From Streptomyces atroolivaceus (lineage in GTDB: Bacteria; Actinomycetota; Actinomycetes; Streptomycetales; Streptomycetaceae): a DNA stretch of 64,000 bases. The position numbers and the translations under genes were made by a program. The stretch lies in contig NZ_JNXG01000023.1 of assembly GCF_000717025.1 (NCBI RefSeq), positions 4,756-68,755 of the forward strand, written 5' to 3'. Below the pieces are notes generated by a model. That model had not been told where the DNA came from, made no database searches, and saw nothing but the letters and a program-made list of their open reading frames with translations. The stretch's first letter is position 1. Every line of letters begins with the position of its first letter. This document shows, in pieces, positions 27,217 to 36,220 of the stretch.

Positions 27217-27343
27217 CTGACCCGTACACACCCGTCGACGTGCCGTCCGTGGCGGACGCAGATCGGACCGGCAAGCGACGAGGCGGTCCGGGGATGATCT
27301 TGTCGGGCTCGCTGGCTCGAACTCAGAGGAGGTGGAGGGTCGC

Positions 27344-28189
27344 ATGGCCACCGGGATCGGTGCACGTCCGGCGCCCGCTTTGCGGGAGTACGTCGACTCG
27401 TATGTCGGCTTCGACCTTCGCGGGCTCCCTACGGGGGTGCACTGCGGCCCGCCCAGCCGCGCGCTCACTGCGGTGATCAGCCTGTCAGATCCCTTCGAAG
27501 TGGCGTCAGGCGTTGACGACGGGTCACCAGTCACCCGATTCGGCAGCGTGGCCGGCGGTCTGATGTGCCGGTCCGTCGCGATTCACCACGACGGACGCCA
27601 GCAAGGTGTTCAGCTATCGCTGACACCGCTCGGTGCCCGGGCGATCTACGGCATGCCCGCCGCCGAACTCGCCCACACACTGGTCCCACTGGAGGACCTT
27701 CTCGGAACGCTTGGCGTCGAACTGGCCGACCGACTCCGAGACGCATCGACATGGGCGGCACGGTTCACCGTACTGGACCAGTTGCTCCTGCGAACTCTCG
27801 GTCGTGGCGCCGGCAGTGACCGTGTGCGCCGGATGCACCCCGAGGTGGCCGAGGCCTGGCGCCGCCTGGTTGCCGCGCGTGGCTGGGTCCAAATCGGTGC
27901 AGTCGCCGCAGAATCGGGTTGGAGCCGCCGGCACCTTACCGAACGGTTTCGCGGCGAGATGGGCCTGACACCGAAAACCCTCGCCCGCGTGCTCCGCTTC
28001 GAACACGCGCACGACCTGGCGACGGCGCGGGACCCGCTCCCGTGGGCCGATGTGGCAACCACCTCCGGCTACGCCGACCAAGCCCACCTGGTCCGGGACT
28101 GGAGCGAGTTCACGGGCCGAACGCCGACGGCCTGGCGTCACAGCGAGGTCCTCCTGGGAACCCGGCAGTCGCCGGCCGACCGCCCGTAG
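27344..28189 (+). CDS. AraC-family transcriptional regulator
   Basis: 281 residues. The N-terminal part is a cupin-like sensing domain with SVAIHHDGRQQGVQLSLTPL. The C-terminal AraC DNA-binding domain has two helix-turn-helix units, QIGAVAAESGWSRRHLTERF and ADVATTSGYADQAHLVRDWS, with FTGRTPTAWR at the end. The ATG at 27344 has GGAGG six bases away; a GTG at 27332 is less likely. The cupin and GDSL genes follow in the same direction, so they are likely targets or operon members. Confidence 0.9.
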   Translation: MATGIGARPAPALREYVDSYVGFDLRGLPTGVHCGPPSRALTAVISLSDPFEVASGVDDGSPVTRFGSVAGGLMCRSVAIHHDGRQQGVQLSLTPLGARAIYGMPAAELAHTLVPLEDLLGTLGVELADRLRDASTWAARFTVLDQLLLRTLGRGAGSDRVRRMHPEVAEAWRRLVAARGWVQIGAVAAESGWSRRHLTERFRGEMGLTPKTLARVLRFEHAHDLATARDPLPWADVATTSGYADQAHLVRDWSEFTGRTPTAWRHSEVLLGTRQSPADRP

Positions 28190-28251
28190 CGCCGGCTTGT
28201 GTTCCCATTCCTTCAAGACCACCCGATCGCTGCGATGTGACGATCGTCGGC

Positions 28252-28719
28252 ATGAGACCTCTCATCAACGAACCCAAGGCCATCGACCTGAGGACCATCC
28301 CTGTGCACCTCGGACTGGGATCGGCAGCAAGACCCATCGAGGGCTTCGCCTGGGACCCAGAGGCGCTCCAGGCCTACAGCGCCGCGGTCGCGGCAGACGG
28401 CGCCGAGGGCCGGATGGTCATGATCTTCGACGGCGAAGGCCCTGGCGCCCAATGGGAGAGCCACCCCGCCGGCGACGAGCTGGTCGTCTGCCTCAGCGGG
28501 TCGGCGACGGTCACCCGCGACCTGGACGGAGCGCCCGACCGCGTTCTGCTCGGGCCTGGCGAGGCCACCATCAACCCGGCCGGGGTATGGCACGCAGTCG
28601 ACATGACCGGGCTGACGTCCATCCTGACCATCACCGCCGGCCTGGGTACCGACCACCGTCCTCGCACCGCCCCCCACCCCACCGAACGCGTCGGCGTGCC
28701 GGGACCGGAAGCACCATGA
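28252..28719 (+). CDS. Cupin-domain protein
   Basis: 155 residues with a single cupin barrel. The metal-binding motif appears as SHPAGDELVVCLSGSATVTR in the first conserved block and LGPGEATINPAGVWHAVDM in the second, giving two His and one Glu ligand candidates. Such proteins may be isomerases, dioxygenases or sensors. It is 62 bases behind the AraC gene, and its stop overlaps the GDSL gene start in ATGA, so translation of the two is coupled. Confidence 0.85.
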   Translation: MRPLINEPKAIDLRTIPVHLGLGSAARPIEGFAWDPEALQAYSAAVAADGAEGRMVMIFDGEGPGAQWESHPAGDELVVCLSGSATVTRDLDGAPDRVLLGPGEATINPAGVWHAVDMTGLTSILTITAGLGTDHRPRTAPHPTERVGVPGPEAP

Positions 28720-29435
28720 CGGTACGCATCGCCTGCCTCGGCGACAGCCTCACCCGCGCCCTGATCAGCGTCGACTACCTGGATCTCCTCGGACGACGCC
28801 ACCCTCCCGGTGATCTGCACCTTGCCCGCTTCGGCGCAAACGGTGACTTCGCCTACAACCTCTTGCGGAGCCTCGACGCCGTCATCGCGAACCCGCCCGA
28901 CGTCATCACCGTGTTGATCGGGACCAACGACGCCCGAGCGAGCCTTGCCGGCTACCGCGTCGAGAAGGCCATGAAGCGCAAACAGCTCCCCGAGCGCCCG
29001 TCCGCCAGCTGGTTCCAGCAGTGCCTGGGATCCGTCGTCGAACGACTGCGAGCGGAGACCGACGCGACGATCGGTCTGCTGTCGCTCCCGGTGCTCGGCC
29101 AACAACTAGACGGAGCAGCGGCGCAGGCATCGCAGCGCTACAGCCGAATGATCGCCGAAGTCGCCACCACCGACGAGGTGACTTACCTTCCGCTCCACGA
29201 ACGCCAGACGGAGGAACTGCGCCAAGCGGACCCACCGCCGATTCCCTACCGGGAGGTGACCCCCGCGGCGGGCCTCGGCGTCTTCGTCCAACACGCCGTG
29301 TTTCGCCGCAGCCTCGACACGATCTCGCAGCGCAGAGACCTCGTGCTCACGACCGATCACATCCACCAGAACAGCCGAGGCGCCGCCTTGATCGCTGATG
29401 TCATCGACTCCGGTCTACTGACCCACAACGCGTAG
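28716..29435 (+). CDS. SGNH/GDSL hydrolase
   Basis: 239 residues with all four SGNH blocks: GDSLTRAL (Ser of block I), FGANGDFAYN (Gly of block II), IGTNDAR (Asn of block III) and TDHIHQN (Asp/His of block V). It lacks a signal peptide, so it is cytoplasmic. The enzyme hydrolyses esters, typically acetyl or fatty acyl groups. Translational coupling to the cupin suggests that both act on the same metabolite; that is inference. Confidence 0.9.
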   Translation: MTVRIACLGDSLTRALISVDYLDLLGRRHPPGDLHLARFGANGDFAYNLLRSLDAVIANPPDVITVLIGTNDARASLAGYRVEKAMKRKQLPERPSASWFQQCLGSVVERLRAETDATIGLLSLPVLGQQLDGAAAQASQRYSRMIAEVATTDEVTYLPLHERQTEELRQADPPPIPYREVTPAAGLGVFVQHAVFRRSLDTISQRRDLVLTTDHIHQNSRGAALIADVIDSGLLTHNA

Positions 29436-30447
29436 CGGATTCCGGAGCCGCAGCCAGATTGATGCACCTACCGCGCGGAGATAGCGTGCAATCCGTACGC
29501 CGGTGCCGGTCCGGCCCCCGGCCGCGCGCTCAGCGTTCTCGACCTGCCACCCCCGCCGGGTGCGCTCCGGGGCAGGAACTCAGAGGTGAAACGCCGCGAC
29601 CTGCAATTTTCCAAATATCGCCTGGTGGTTCGGGGGGCGATTCTTGAAACCGGCCTCGATTCTCGTGGGAACTGGTGCCGCTCTGCAGAGTGTTGGAGTG
29701 CGGGAGGGCCTTCCAGCGTCGTGTGCCCGGGGGAACGCTTGGCGGGCCGGTTGGAATTCGCCGGAGAATTAGGCCTCCGGCAGTGTCCGATCGTGCCGCA
29801 CGTTCCGGAGAGAGCGCAGGAGGGCGATACCCGGTCCGCAGCCGGTACGCACCAGGCCCGCACCGCCGTTCGTGGCCTCCGTGGTGGTTGACGCTCCTAC
29901 GATGTCCTCCGGGACACCTCGCCGCGTCCTTGGCGTAGGACCCCAGGCTTCCGGGGCCAGCAGTATCCGCGCAGCCGAAGCCGACATCAGCGATGCACTG
30001 CCCGGCGTACCTCTGCCGGACCTTCTTGAACTACGTCCTGTCAGCACGAGCACGACGGCGGGTGACGCCCACGGGTGGCGCCGCAGGACGTCCAGCCAGC
30101 CGGGCCCTCGTGCAGCCTCGGTGGCGGCGTTCCCGGCGAGCGAGGCAGCCACAGGAGCTGCGGCCCCGAGGGCCGGCCCAATCATGGCTCCGGCGACCTC
30201 ACTCACGTGTTCTCATGACTCCCTCAACCACGCGAGCGTAAGCGGCTGAGGGCCTCGGGGCGGCTTGCGGCAGGCAGCGAGGGCGGCCCTGCCACGCGTC
30301 TGCCCTCGAGCGAGTGCGGCTGACGAGGTGTACGCCCACGCAGTGCTTCTCGGATCGTGTCCGGAGCCAGATCGTGAGGGCCGCGAGTGTGACGCTGCCG
30401 TGCTGGTGGGATCGCACCGCCGTCGAGTGGATGCTGCTTCACAGTTG
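29436..30447. other. Kilobase gap without a convincing gene
   Basis: Between the GDSL gene (+) and the propeller-like gene (-). A minus-strand frame at 29769-30206 begins MSEVAGAMIGPALGAAAPVA and could be a decayed membrane protein, but its second half has no protein character. The stretch around 29590-29650 is unusually AT-rich. Confidence 0.45.
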
Positions 30448-31062
30448 CTACCGCTCGGCCGTCCGGCCCTGTACGCGTGTCGTTGGACAGCGCAGGATCT
30501 GGCCTGCGCTGGTGCCGACGAGGATCGTGCCGTCGGATGCCGCGTGCAGGCAGAGCGGTTTATACGGGGGCAGCGGACGCCGGTGGAGTACCGTCCCGTC
30601 GACCGCGTCGAGGGACACGAGGCTGTCGTCGGCGCACAGGACGTGCAGGACCCCGGCACGGGAGTCGAGGTCGACGACCTCGGATTCCAACGGCCTGCTC
30701 CAGCGGACCGGCTCGATGCCCCACGCCGGGTCCGTGAAGTCGACGCGGTGGCCCGTGTCGCACTCGAGAAGGGTGAGGCCCCCTTCGCGGCCGTACTCGT
30801 GGCCGTTGTCGAGGCCGATGGCCAGGAGGGGCAGCGTGGGGTGGAAGGCGATCGACTCGGCCTCCTCCGTGAAGGTCAGGAGGTGGACGCAGGACAGGTC
30901 GGCGGCGCTGTATACGGCGACCCGGCTGTACCGGTGCATCACCGAACTGCCCGCGATCCACTGCCCGTCGCCGCTGATCACTACCTGGCACGGGTATCCG
31001 AGCAGTTCGGGGAACGGCTGGTCGTGGAGTGGGGTGGAGTGTGAGTCCGGCCGGTCAGCCAT
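30448..31062 (-). CDS. Beta-propeller/WD40-like hypothetical protein
   Basis: 204 residues from ATG 31062, with repeating four-strand blades: VVISGDGQWIAGSSVMHRYS, VAVYSAADLSCVHLLTF, IAFHPTLPLLAIGLDNG and LHVLCADDSLVSLDAVDG. This is the look of a WD40 or quinoprotein-like propeller, but with only about four blades, too few for a closed ring. The frame stays open upstream to 31164, and good protein sequence in other frames continues to about 31640. This may therefore be the C-terminal half of a longer, frameshifted gene. Confidence 0.55.
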   Translation of the reverse strand: MADRPDSHSTPLHDQPFPELLGYPCQVVISGDGQWIAGSSVMHRYSRVAVYSAADLSCVHLLTFTEEAESIAFHPTLPLLAIGLDNGHEYGREGGLTLLECDTGHRVDFTDPAWGIEPVRWSRPLESEVVDLDSRAGVLHVLCADDSLVSLDAVDGTVLHRRPLPPYKPLCLHAASDGTILVGTSAGQILRCPTTRVQGRTAER

Positions 31063-31642
31063 GATGCTCCGCAAGATGGGCGTACGGGACCCGGCCAGGG
31101 TATCGAGGGCTTCCGGCGTCGCGGCTGGACGAGGAGTCCGGAACGACGTGGCGAAGGGTCGCACCGCGTGTGGGGCCTTGTCTCCGGCGCCTGAGTCGCG
31201 CGGGGGCCAACTCGTAGTGACAGAAGGGGTGCTCGGCTGTGTTGAAGGTCAGCAGGCTCTCGTCGTGCGTCCCGTGCTCCCCGTCGTGGGCCCAGGAGCC
31301 CAGCGCGAGCAGCAGCGGGAACTGGCCCGCACCTCCCACCGGCCGGCGGGACGCCGTCGTTGTCCGGCGGGCGACTGGCGGTCTGCGAGCCGCAGCAGCA
31401 TCGCGAGCTCGGTCATGCACCCCGGCACGCTCCTGGTCCAGGCGGCCGCGCTCCATGCCCGGCGCACGTCCGGCCGGCAGACCGCGAAGAACTCCTCGCT
31501 GAAGGCCGTGGCCCAGGTAGCCGCTGGACCTGCCTCGAGCGGGCGGCGTCCACCGGCGGGTGCCGGCGGTGCTGAGATTGCCGGAAGAAACGGCTGACAC
31601 CAGGCGCTCGCCGAAGCCCTGGCCGAAGCCGGGGGTGAGCAT
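31063..31642 (-). pseudogene. Frameshifted upstream part of the propeller-like gene
   Basis: Protein-like sequence is split over frames. LTPGFGQGFGERLVSAVSSG is in the frame starting at 31642. FSEEFFAVCRPDVRRAW and MTELAMLLRLAD are in a second frame (about 31390-31520). FPLLLALGSWAHDGEHGTHD and SLLTFNTAEHPFCHYELAPA are again in the first frame. The next shift would lead into the frame of the 30448-31062 gene. Read together they suggest one gene of about 400 codons with at least two indels. Confidence 0.45.
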
Positions 31643-31807
31643 CTTGGTGTGCGGGGCCGACGGAACCGGGTAACGTCTTCGTCATGTTCTTCCAAACACC
31701 GATTTACGAGTGAGAGCGTGATGGGCCCCTGCTGACGTCTTCGACGTCGCGGCGACCGTCCCCCACCATGAATCCGTAGATCACTTCACATCATTCCGGG
31801 AGAACCC

Positions 31808-32017
31808 GTGAGCAAGAACATCAACAACCCCGTGGGTATGGGCGGCGGCCAGCGAAAGAAGCTGTCCCGCGCCGAACGGCAGAACAACGGTCCGCACCGC
31901 AACCTCGACCGCCAGGGTGCCGCCGACCAGAAGGCGGAGCTGGTGCGCAAGATGCGCGAGAAGGCGGGCGCAGGTGACGGCGCCGGGCAGACGGGCGACG
32001 ACACCGCGCAGAGCTGA
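31808..32017 (+). CDS. DUF6243-family small protein
   Basis: 69 residues from GTG. It is a small, highly charged soluble protein: SKNINNPVGMGGGQRKKLSR, then a lysine/arginine-rich helix (DQKAELVRKMREKAGAG) and a Gly/Asp-rich tail. The pattern matches the small Streptomyces family that I know as DUF6243, with NNPVGMGGGQR as its signature. The function is unknown; the charge pattern would suit nucleic-acid or ribosome association. A very strong terminator follows 32 bases later. Confidence 0.75.
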   Translation: MSKNINNPVGMGGGQRKKLSRAERQNNGPHRNLDRQGAADQKAELVRKMREKAGAGDGAGQTGDDTAQS

Positions 32018-32049
32018 GGCACCGCCGCCGCAAGGCGGCTCCGCATGGA

Positions 32050-32088
32050 GGCAGGGCCCGGACCGCGACGCGCGGTCCGGGCCCTGCC
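32050..32088 (+). terminator. Strong hairpin terminator
   Basis: A perfect 18-bp stem (GGCAGGGCCCGGACCGCG and its complement) with a three-base loop, 32 bases past the DUF6243 stop. Confidence 0.9.
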
Positions 32089-32262
32089 GCCTCCGCGGCC
32101 GGACCGGCCGGCCTGCCTCGCGGCCCAGGGCCTCGTGGCACCGCCCAGCGGAGCGATTTCGTCGCCGCGGATTGAGGCCCGTCCATGTGGGAATGCGCAC
32201 TTCAGCATGGTGGATGCCTTGCCCTCCGAGCGAGGGCGGGTGGCAGGGGCGAGTGAGTGAGG

Positions 32263-32862
32263 ATGGCCGGGCGATTGACTGTGGCACAGAAGCGATGGTC
32301 CCCGCTGGGGGACCGCAGTGGCGTCCCGACGCCACCCTTGCGGCCGGGCGGCTACGATCCGGCCGACTACGCCGAGTACGTGGTGCGCAGCGCAGGGGAG
32401 TTGGAAGTCTCACCTCTGCTCGTGATGACCGTGCTCCACAACGAGGCGTACAAACCGCACCATCCGCTCCTGGAGCGGCTGTGGCAGTGGTGGAAGCCCG
32501 GGGCGGCCTTCGGAGTGGCGAACATGCACCGTGCGACGTTCGAAGAGGTTCGGCGGACGCACGGCCTTTCGGAGCGGTGGCAAGACCTTCGCGACGACCC
32601 CGCGTTCGCCGTTCACGCGGCTGCCTTGCACTTGAAGGACCTCGACCGAGGCCTCCCGGGGCGCCACGTGCGCCGCTACACCCGCGACGAACTGCTGGCT
32701 CTGGGTTACAACGCGGGCGAACGCAACATGCGAGCCTTTGCGCGTGGTGTACCACCAGGCCCGATGGCACGGTCGTATCTGCGTCGTTACCGTACATATC
32801 GCAGTCGGGCGGCCACGATTCTGGCGGACTGCGGCGGGCCGCGCGACGCCGGGCTCGGCTGA
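32263..32862 (+). CDS. Lytic-transglycosylase-like (lysozyme-fold) protein
   Basis: 199 residues. The catalytic-type segment VSPLLVMTVLHNEAYKPHHP has Glu61 where SLT-type transglycosylases have the E of their ES motif. FGVANMHRATFEEV and ALGYNAGERNM correspond to the later GxxQ/GxxN and AYNxG blocks of the fold. There is no clear signal peptide, so export would need another route, or the substrate is intracellular. A GTG at 32257 is an alternative start. Monocistronic. Confidence 0.75.
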   Translation: MAGRLTVAQKRWSPLGDRSGVPTPPLRPGGYDPADYAEYVVRSAGELEVSPLLVMTVLHNEAYKPHHPLLERLWQWWKPGAAFGVANMHRATFEEVRRTHGLSERWQDLRDDPAFAVHAAALHLKDLDRGLPGRHVRRYTRDELLALGYNAGERNMRAFARGVPPGPMARSYLRRYRTYRSRAATILADCGGPRDAGLG

Positions 32863-33219
32863 GCTGTCCTGGGCGTTGATCGTCGTGGCGACGGCCGTGA
32901 GCCGGATGCCCCGCTCCGGGCGGCGACGCGTTCTCGGCGTACGGTCGGCGCTCGCGTGCGGCTGCGAGGGCTCCGGGCAGTGGTCACAGCGGCCCGTCGA
33001 GGGTGTTGTCCGGGCACTGCCAAGGAGGAGCGGAAGCAGGCCTTCGGCCGGCTGGCATGCTCCGGATCTGCCGCAGTGTCTCCCTTGGTGGGTGCGCGGC
33101 CGTGGTGAGCAGGCTCGGAACTCCAGCCGTAGATTCTGATCTTGCTGGTTGTGGTTGTGGCTGTGGCTGGACACCCCCGTCAGCGTGCTCAGCCGAGCAG
33201 CCCCGGCTACGCTCCGGCC
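32863..33219. other. Gap without a recognisable gene
   Basis: About 360 bases. It includes the short repeat TTGTGGTTGTGGCTGTGGCTGG at about 33146-33168 (three-unit GTGGCT-like repeats). No gene features were seen. Confidence 0.5.
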
Positions 33220-33555
33220 ATGGAGCAGGACGAGCAGGACCACCCCCTCATGCGCGACGTCTTCCCAGACCTCGTCACCGAGCTGACTGCTCTCCTCGAG
33301 GATGAAGGAGAACGTCAGCTGGCCATCTGCGCGCGGGATCTGCGTCTTGTCGACGAGTGCGGCTGCGGCGACGACTTTTGCCAGAGCATCCGGACGGCAG
33401 ATCATCCGCAGGGGGAGCCCTACGGTCCGGATTATCGGTGCGTACCTCTCTCGCCCTCGAAAGGCATGCTGATCCTCGACGTCGTGGGCGGCCGGATCAT
33501 GTACATCGAGATACTCGATCGGCCCCCATTGCACCGTCAGGGCGCACAACCGTGA
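33220..33555 (+). CDS. Conserved-looking hypothetical protein with a CGCGDDFC motif
   Basis: 111 residues from ATG 33220. The helical acidic N-terminus (DVFPDLVTELTALLEDEGER) leads into LRLVDECGCGDDFCQSI, a compact Cys-rich motif, and then a beta region ending VVGGRIMYIEILDRP. The Cys/Asp cluster could bind a metal. An upstream ATG at 33142 would add 26 residues without character. I remember similar Streptomyces proteins but no assigned function. Confidence 0.65.
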   Translation: MEQDEQDHPLMRDVFPDLVTELTALLEDEGERQLAICARDLRLVDECGCGDDFCQSIRTADHPQGEPYGPDYRCVPLSPSKGMLILDVVGGRIMYIEILDRPPLHRQGAQP

Positions 33556-33951
33556 GGTTCGCCCGAGCGGAACACGAAGTGCGGGCTCGGCTCGCCGCAT
33601 CGGTTGCCCGGGCCTATTGACGGGGCCTGGGCCCGGGAAGCGAATTCGCATGGCGTGCAGCATCTGCCGTGCCCGGCCGCTCGGGATGCCGACGCCGCCC
33701 GTGAGGACGGGCGCGAATACGTCGGCGATCACCTGCACGACCAGGAGCATCCTGCCAAGGCTGGAGACCGGAGGGGCAGAGGCGCAGAGGCTGTGGTGGA
33801 GGCGATCCGCGCGGCAGGTGAGCCGACGTGCCGGATCGCCTTCGGCCTCGATGAGGGTGTGGTTTCCTTCCACAACCGTGGTGGTGGAGAGTCACGCGGA
33901 TGCGAAGGACGGTTCGGGTCAGCCGCAGGCTGACGGGACGGGGTGGCAGGG
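33556..33951. other. Gap without a recognisable gene
   Basis: About 400 bases between a + gene and a - gene, a convergent boundary. Nothing definable was found. Confidence 0.5.
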
Positions 33952-35220
33952 CTATTTGAGTGACTGCCATACCTCGGCGGTCGCGATCGCGGACAGCTGG
34001 GCCTTGGTGAACGGGGGCGTGGAGAGCACAGGAGCCTTGTGCGGATACTCCGCGTTGTAGGAGGTGACCGTCACCCGCAGGCCCTTCGCGGTCACGGTTT
34101 CGGCCGTCCGTCCCACCGTGCCCGCGTGCCGGCCGGCTTCGTTGCGGGTGATGACTTTGCCGCCGTCCGGGGTGCCGTGGCCCAGTCGCACCTGGAGGAA
34201 TGTCTTGGCCTTCGTCTTCTTGTCGCGCACGATTGCGTAGCCTTCGTCGCCGCCACCACCCCGGCCGACCACCTCTTGCCCCGTGGGCACCAGGTTGCCG
34301 AGCGTCTCGAAGACCTCCCAGCTGTTCTGGACAGGGCGCGGGCTGGTGAACGCTTCGGCGTTCATGACGCCGTACTTCGTGAACGCCCCCTCCACTCTCG
34401 CCGCCAGTTCTGCCAGCTGGAGGACGCTCAGCGGGGGTTCGTTCCGGGTGGGAGCGCCCGTGGGGGAGGCCGCGTTGTACTCGACCGCCTGCAGCAGGAA
34501 GCCCTCTGCCGAGATGCGGGTGGACTTCCAGACTTTCACGCCGCTGGATTTGCCGCCCACATGTCCCTGTTCCGTCTTCTCGCCGGAGGGACCGACCGTG
34601 CACGGGGAACCGTCAGCGGTCTTCCCGCACTTCAGCAACTGCCGGATCTTCGAATCCTTCGGATCGATGCGCCGGGCGGAGATGGTGACGAGGGAGGCCC
34701 CGTAGCTGTCGTCGTAGACCAAAGAGGCGTCGGCCACGCCAGGACCGCCCATGTTGCTCGTGCCCCGCTGCTTGCTGAACTCCCCTTTCGGAAGGACCGG
34801 GAGGCTGATTTCCAGTAGCTTGATCATCTGGTTGGCGTGTGCCCGCATGAAGGACGCGGGGTCCTCCCTCTGGCCGCTTCCCCCGGAGCCGTCCGGATTA
34901 CGGGATGGGCCATCCGGCGTCGAGGAGGGTGTCCAGGTCGGAGCCGCGTCGGCCACCGACGCGCTGTCGCCCCCGACCTCGCCAGTCACGTACACCCCGG
35001 CCGTCCCCAGCGCGGCCAGCGTCAGCCCTCCTGCGGTCAGCGCCGTGGCACAGCGGCGGGCGGCCTTGCGACGGCCACGAAGGGCCCCCGCTTCGAGCAG
35101 CGCCCGCCGGTCGGCGACGAACGTGCCGCCGGTGCGCCGCATGATCTCACCGAGGTCGTTCTCGAAGCGGTTCTTCGAGGTGCCTACGGTGTCGTTGTCC
35201 GTGTCGTTCTCGAGGGGCAT
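33952..35220 (-). CDS. Single-pass membrane protein, probable partner of the SigE-type sigma factor
   Basis: 422 residues. A polar cytoplasmic N-terminus of about 55 residues (FENDLGEIMRRTGGTFVADR) is followed by one membrane helix (ATALTAGGLTLAALGTAGVY). A Ser/Pro-rich linker and an extracytoplasmic domain of about 300 residues come next, including ASLVYDDSYGASLVTISARR. Membrane partners of this type accompany SigE-family sigma factors in Streptomyces and may act as sensors or anti-sigma factors. It follows the sigma gene by 129 bases in the same direction. The function is inferred from this context. Confidence 0.65.
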   Translation of the reverse strand: MPLENDTDNDTVGTSKNRFENDLGEIMRRTGGTFVADRRALLEAGALRGRRKAARRCATALTAGGLTLAALGTAGVYVTGEVGGDSASVADAAPTWTPSSTPDGPSRNPDGSGGSGQREDPASFMRAHANQMIKLLEISLPVLPKGEFSKQRGTSNMGGPGVADASLVYDDSYGASLVTISARRIDPKDSKIRQLLKCGKTADGSPCTVGPSGEKTEQGHVGGKSSGVKVWKSTRISAEGFLLQAVEYNAASPTGAPTRNEPPLSVLQLAELAARVEGAFTKYGVMNAEAFTSPRPVQNSWEVFETLGNLVPTGQEVVGRGGGGDEGYAIVRDKKTKAKTFLQVRLGHGTPDGGKVITRNEAGRHAGTVGRTAETVTAKGLRVTVTSYNAEYPHKAPVLSTPPFTKAQLSAIATAEVWQSLK

Positions 35221-35349
35221 GGCGGTTCACCATCTCCAGTCGGCGCCGGTGGGCCTGAGTTGAGGGCGGTCTTGGCTGGCTCGGATACGGCGGTGGATCG
35301 GGGGTCTCGGTGCAGACGGATCGCCCGCCGCTGCTTCAGGGGTGAAGGC

Positions 35350-35862
35350 TCAGGAAGCGGGGACGAGTTCGGTGAGACTGCCGCCGAGCTGGGCCCGCAG
35401 CCGGGCCAGCGCCCGTGATGCCCGGGTCCGGACGGCGGACGAGCTGATGTTCATGGCGTCGGCCGTCTCCTCGATGCTGCGGTCCTCCCAGTAGCGGAGC
35501 ACCACCACGGCCCGGTCCTTCGGCGGTAGTTGTCCGAGTGCCTGGAGCAATGCCAGCCGCAGCAGCGGATCGCTTCCGGTGATGACCGGGACGTCGGGCA
35601 GTTCTGCCACCGGGCGTTCGTCCGAGGAACGTCTGCGCCGGTATGTGAGGAAGGTCCGTACAAGAACCGTCTGGGCGTACGCGGCAGGGTTGTCCACCTG
35701 GGAGATGCGCCCCCACTTCAGGTACATCCGCCCCAGCGTCTCCTGCACCAGATCCTCGGCGAGGTAGGTGTCACCGCTGGTGAGAAGGCATGCGGAACGA
35801 AAAAGATGCCCCGTGAGGCCGCCTGCGAACTCTATGAACCCGTCTTCGCGAGACTTTCTCAC
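35350..35862 (-). CDS. SigE-family ECF RNA polymerase sigma factor
   Basis: 170 residues, the usual size. Region 2 has LFRSACLLTSGDTYLAEDLV and QETLGRMYLKWGRI. Region 4 has ALGQLPPKDRAVVVLRYWED and the helix-turn-helix IEETADAMNISSSAVRTRAS. The GTG at 35862 fits the family start (VRKSREDGF) with AGGAGG upstream; the frame is open further. It redirects RNA polymerase to stress promoters and probably forms an operon with the membrane protein downstream. Confidence 0.93.
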   Translation of the reverse strand: MRKSREDGFIEFAGGLTGHLFRSACLLTSGDTYLAEDLVQETLGRMYLKWGRISQVDNPAAYAQTVLVRTFLTYRRRRSSDERPVAELPDVPVITGSDPLLRLALLQALGQLPPKDRAVVVLRYWEDRSIEETADAMNISSSAVRTRASRALARLRAQLGGSLTELVPAS

Positions 35863-36220
35863 GCTTACCCGTCCCTCCTGTTGCCCACCGCGGCCGAAGG
35901 CTCCGGCCCCCCACCTGACCGACGCGCCAGCCCTGGCGAAATGTTGCACCGGCCTTCTTCCGCGGTGGCGGCGGGGGGCGTTTCCACTCTCACGACGCGG
36001 ACGGGCGGTCTGCCTGGCCCATGCTGCGTCCATGACCACCTCGACCCCTGTCACGGCCACCGGCGTCGCACGTAGTCGCTCCGTATCGTGCCGCCTGAGA
36101 AGCGTCGGACCCGCAGACGGAGGACTGACTGCTCTCGGATCACTCCCGGCAGGCGGACCCGAGCGCCGTCGTCACTCGACGTGCCCCTTCGACGGATAGG
36201 GAGCCAGACCCGGCTCCTGC
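35863..36220. promoter_or_regulatory. Divergent intergenic region
   Basis: About 360 bases between the sigma-factor gene (-) and the MerR gene (+). Both promoters must lie here. No confident promoter motif was identified. Confidence 0.4.

Noticed and set aside
29769..30206. Minus-strand frame beginning MSEVAGAMIGPALG
   Set aside because: The first 50 residues look membrane-like, but the rest does not, and homology could not be argued.
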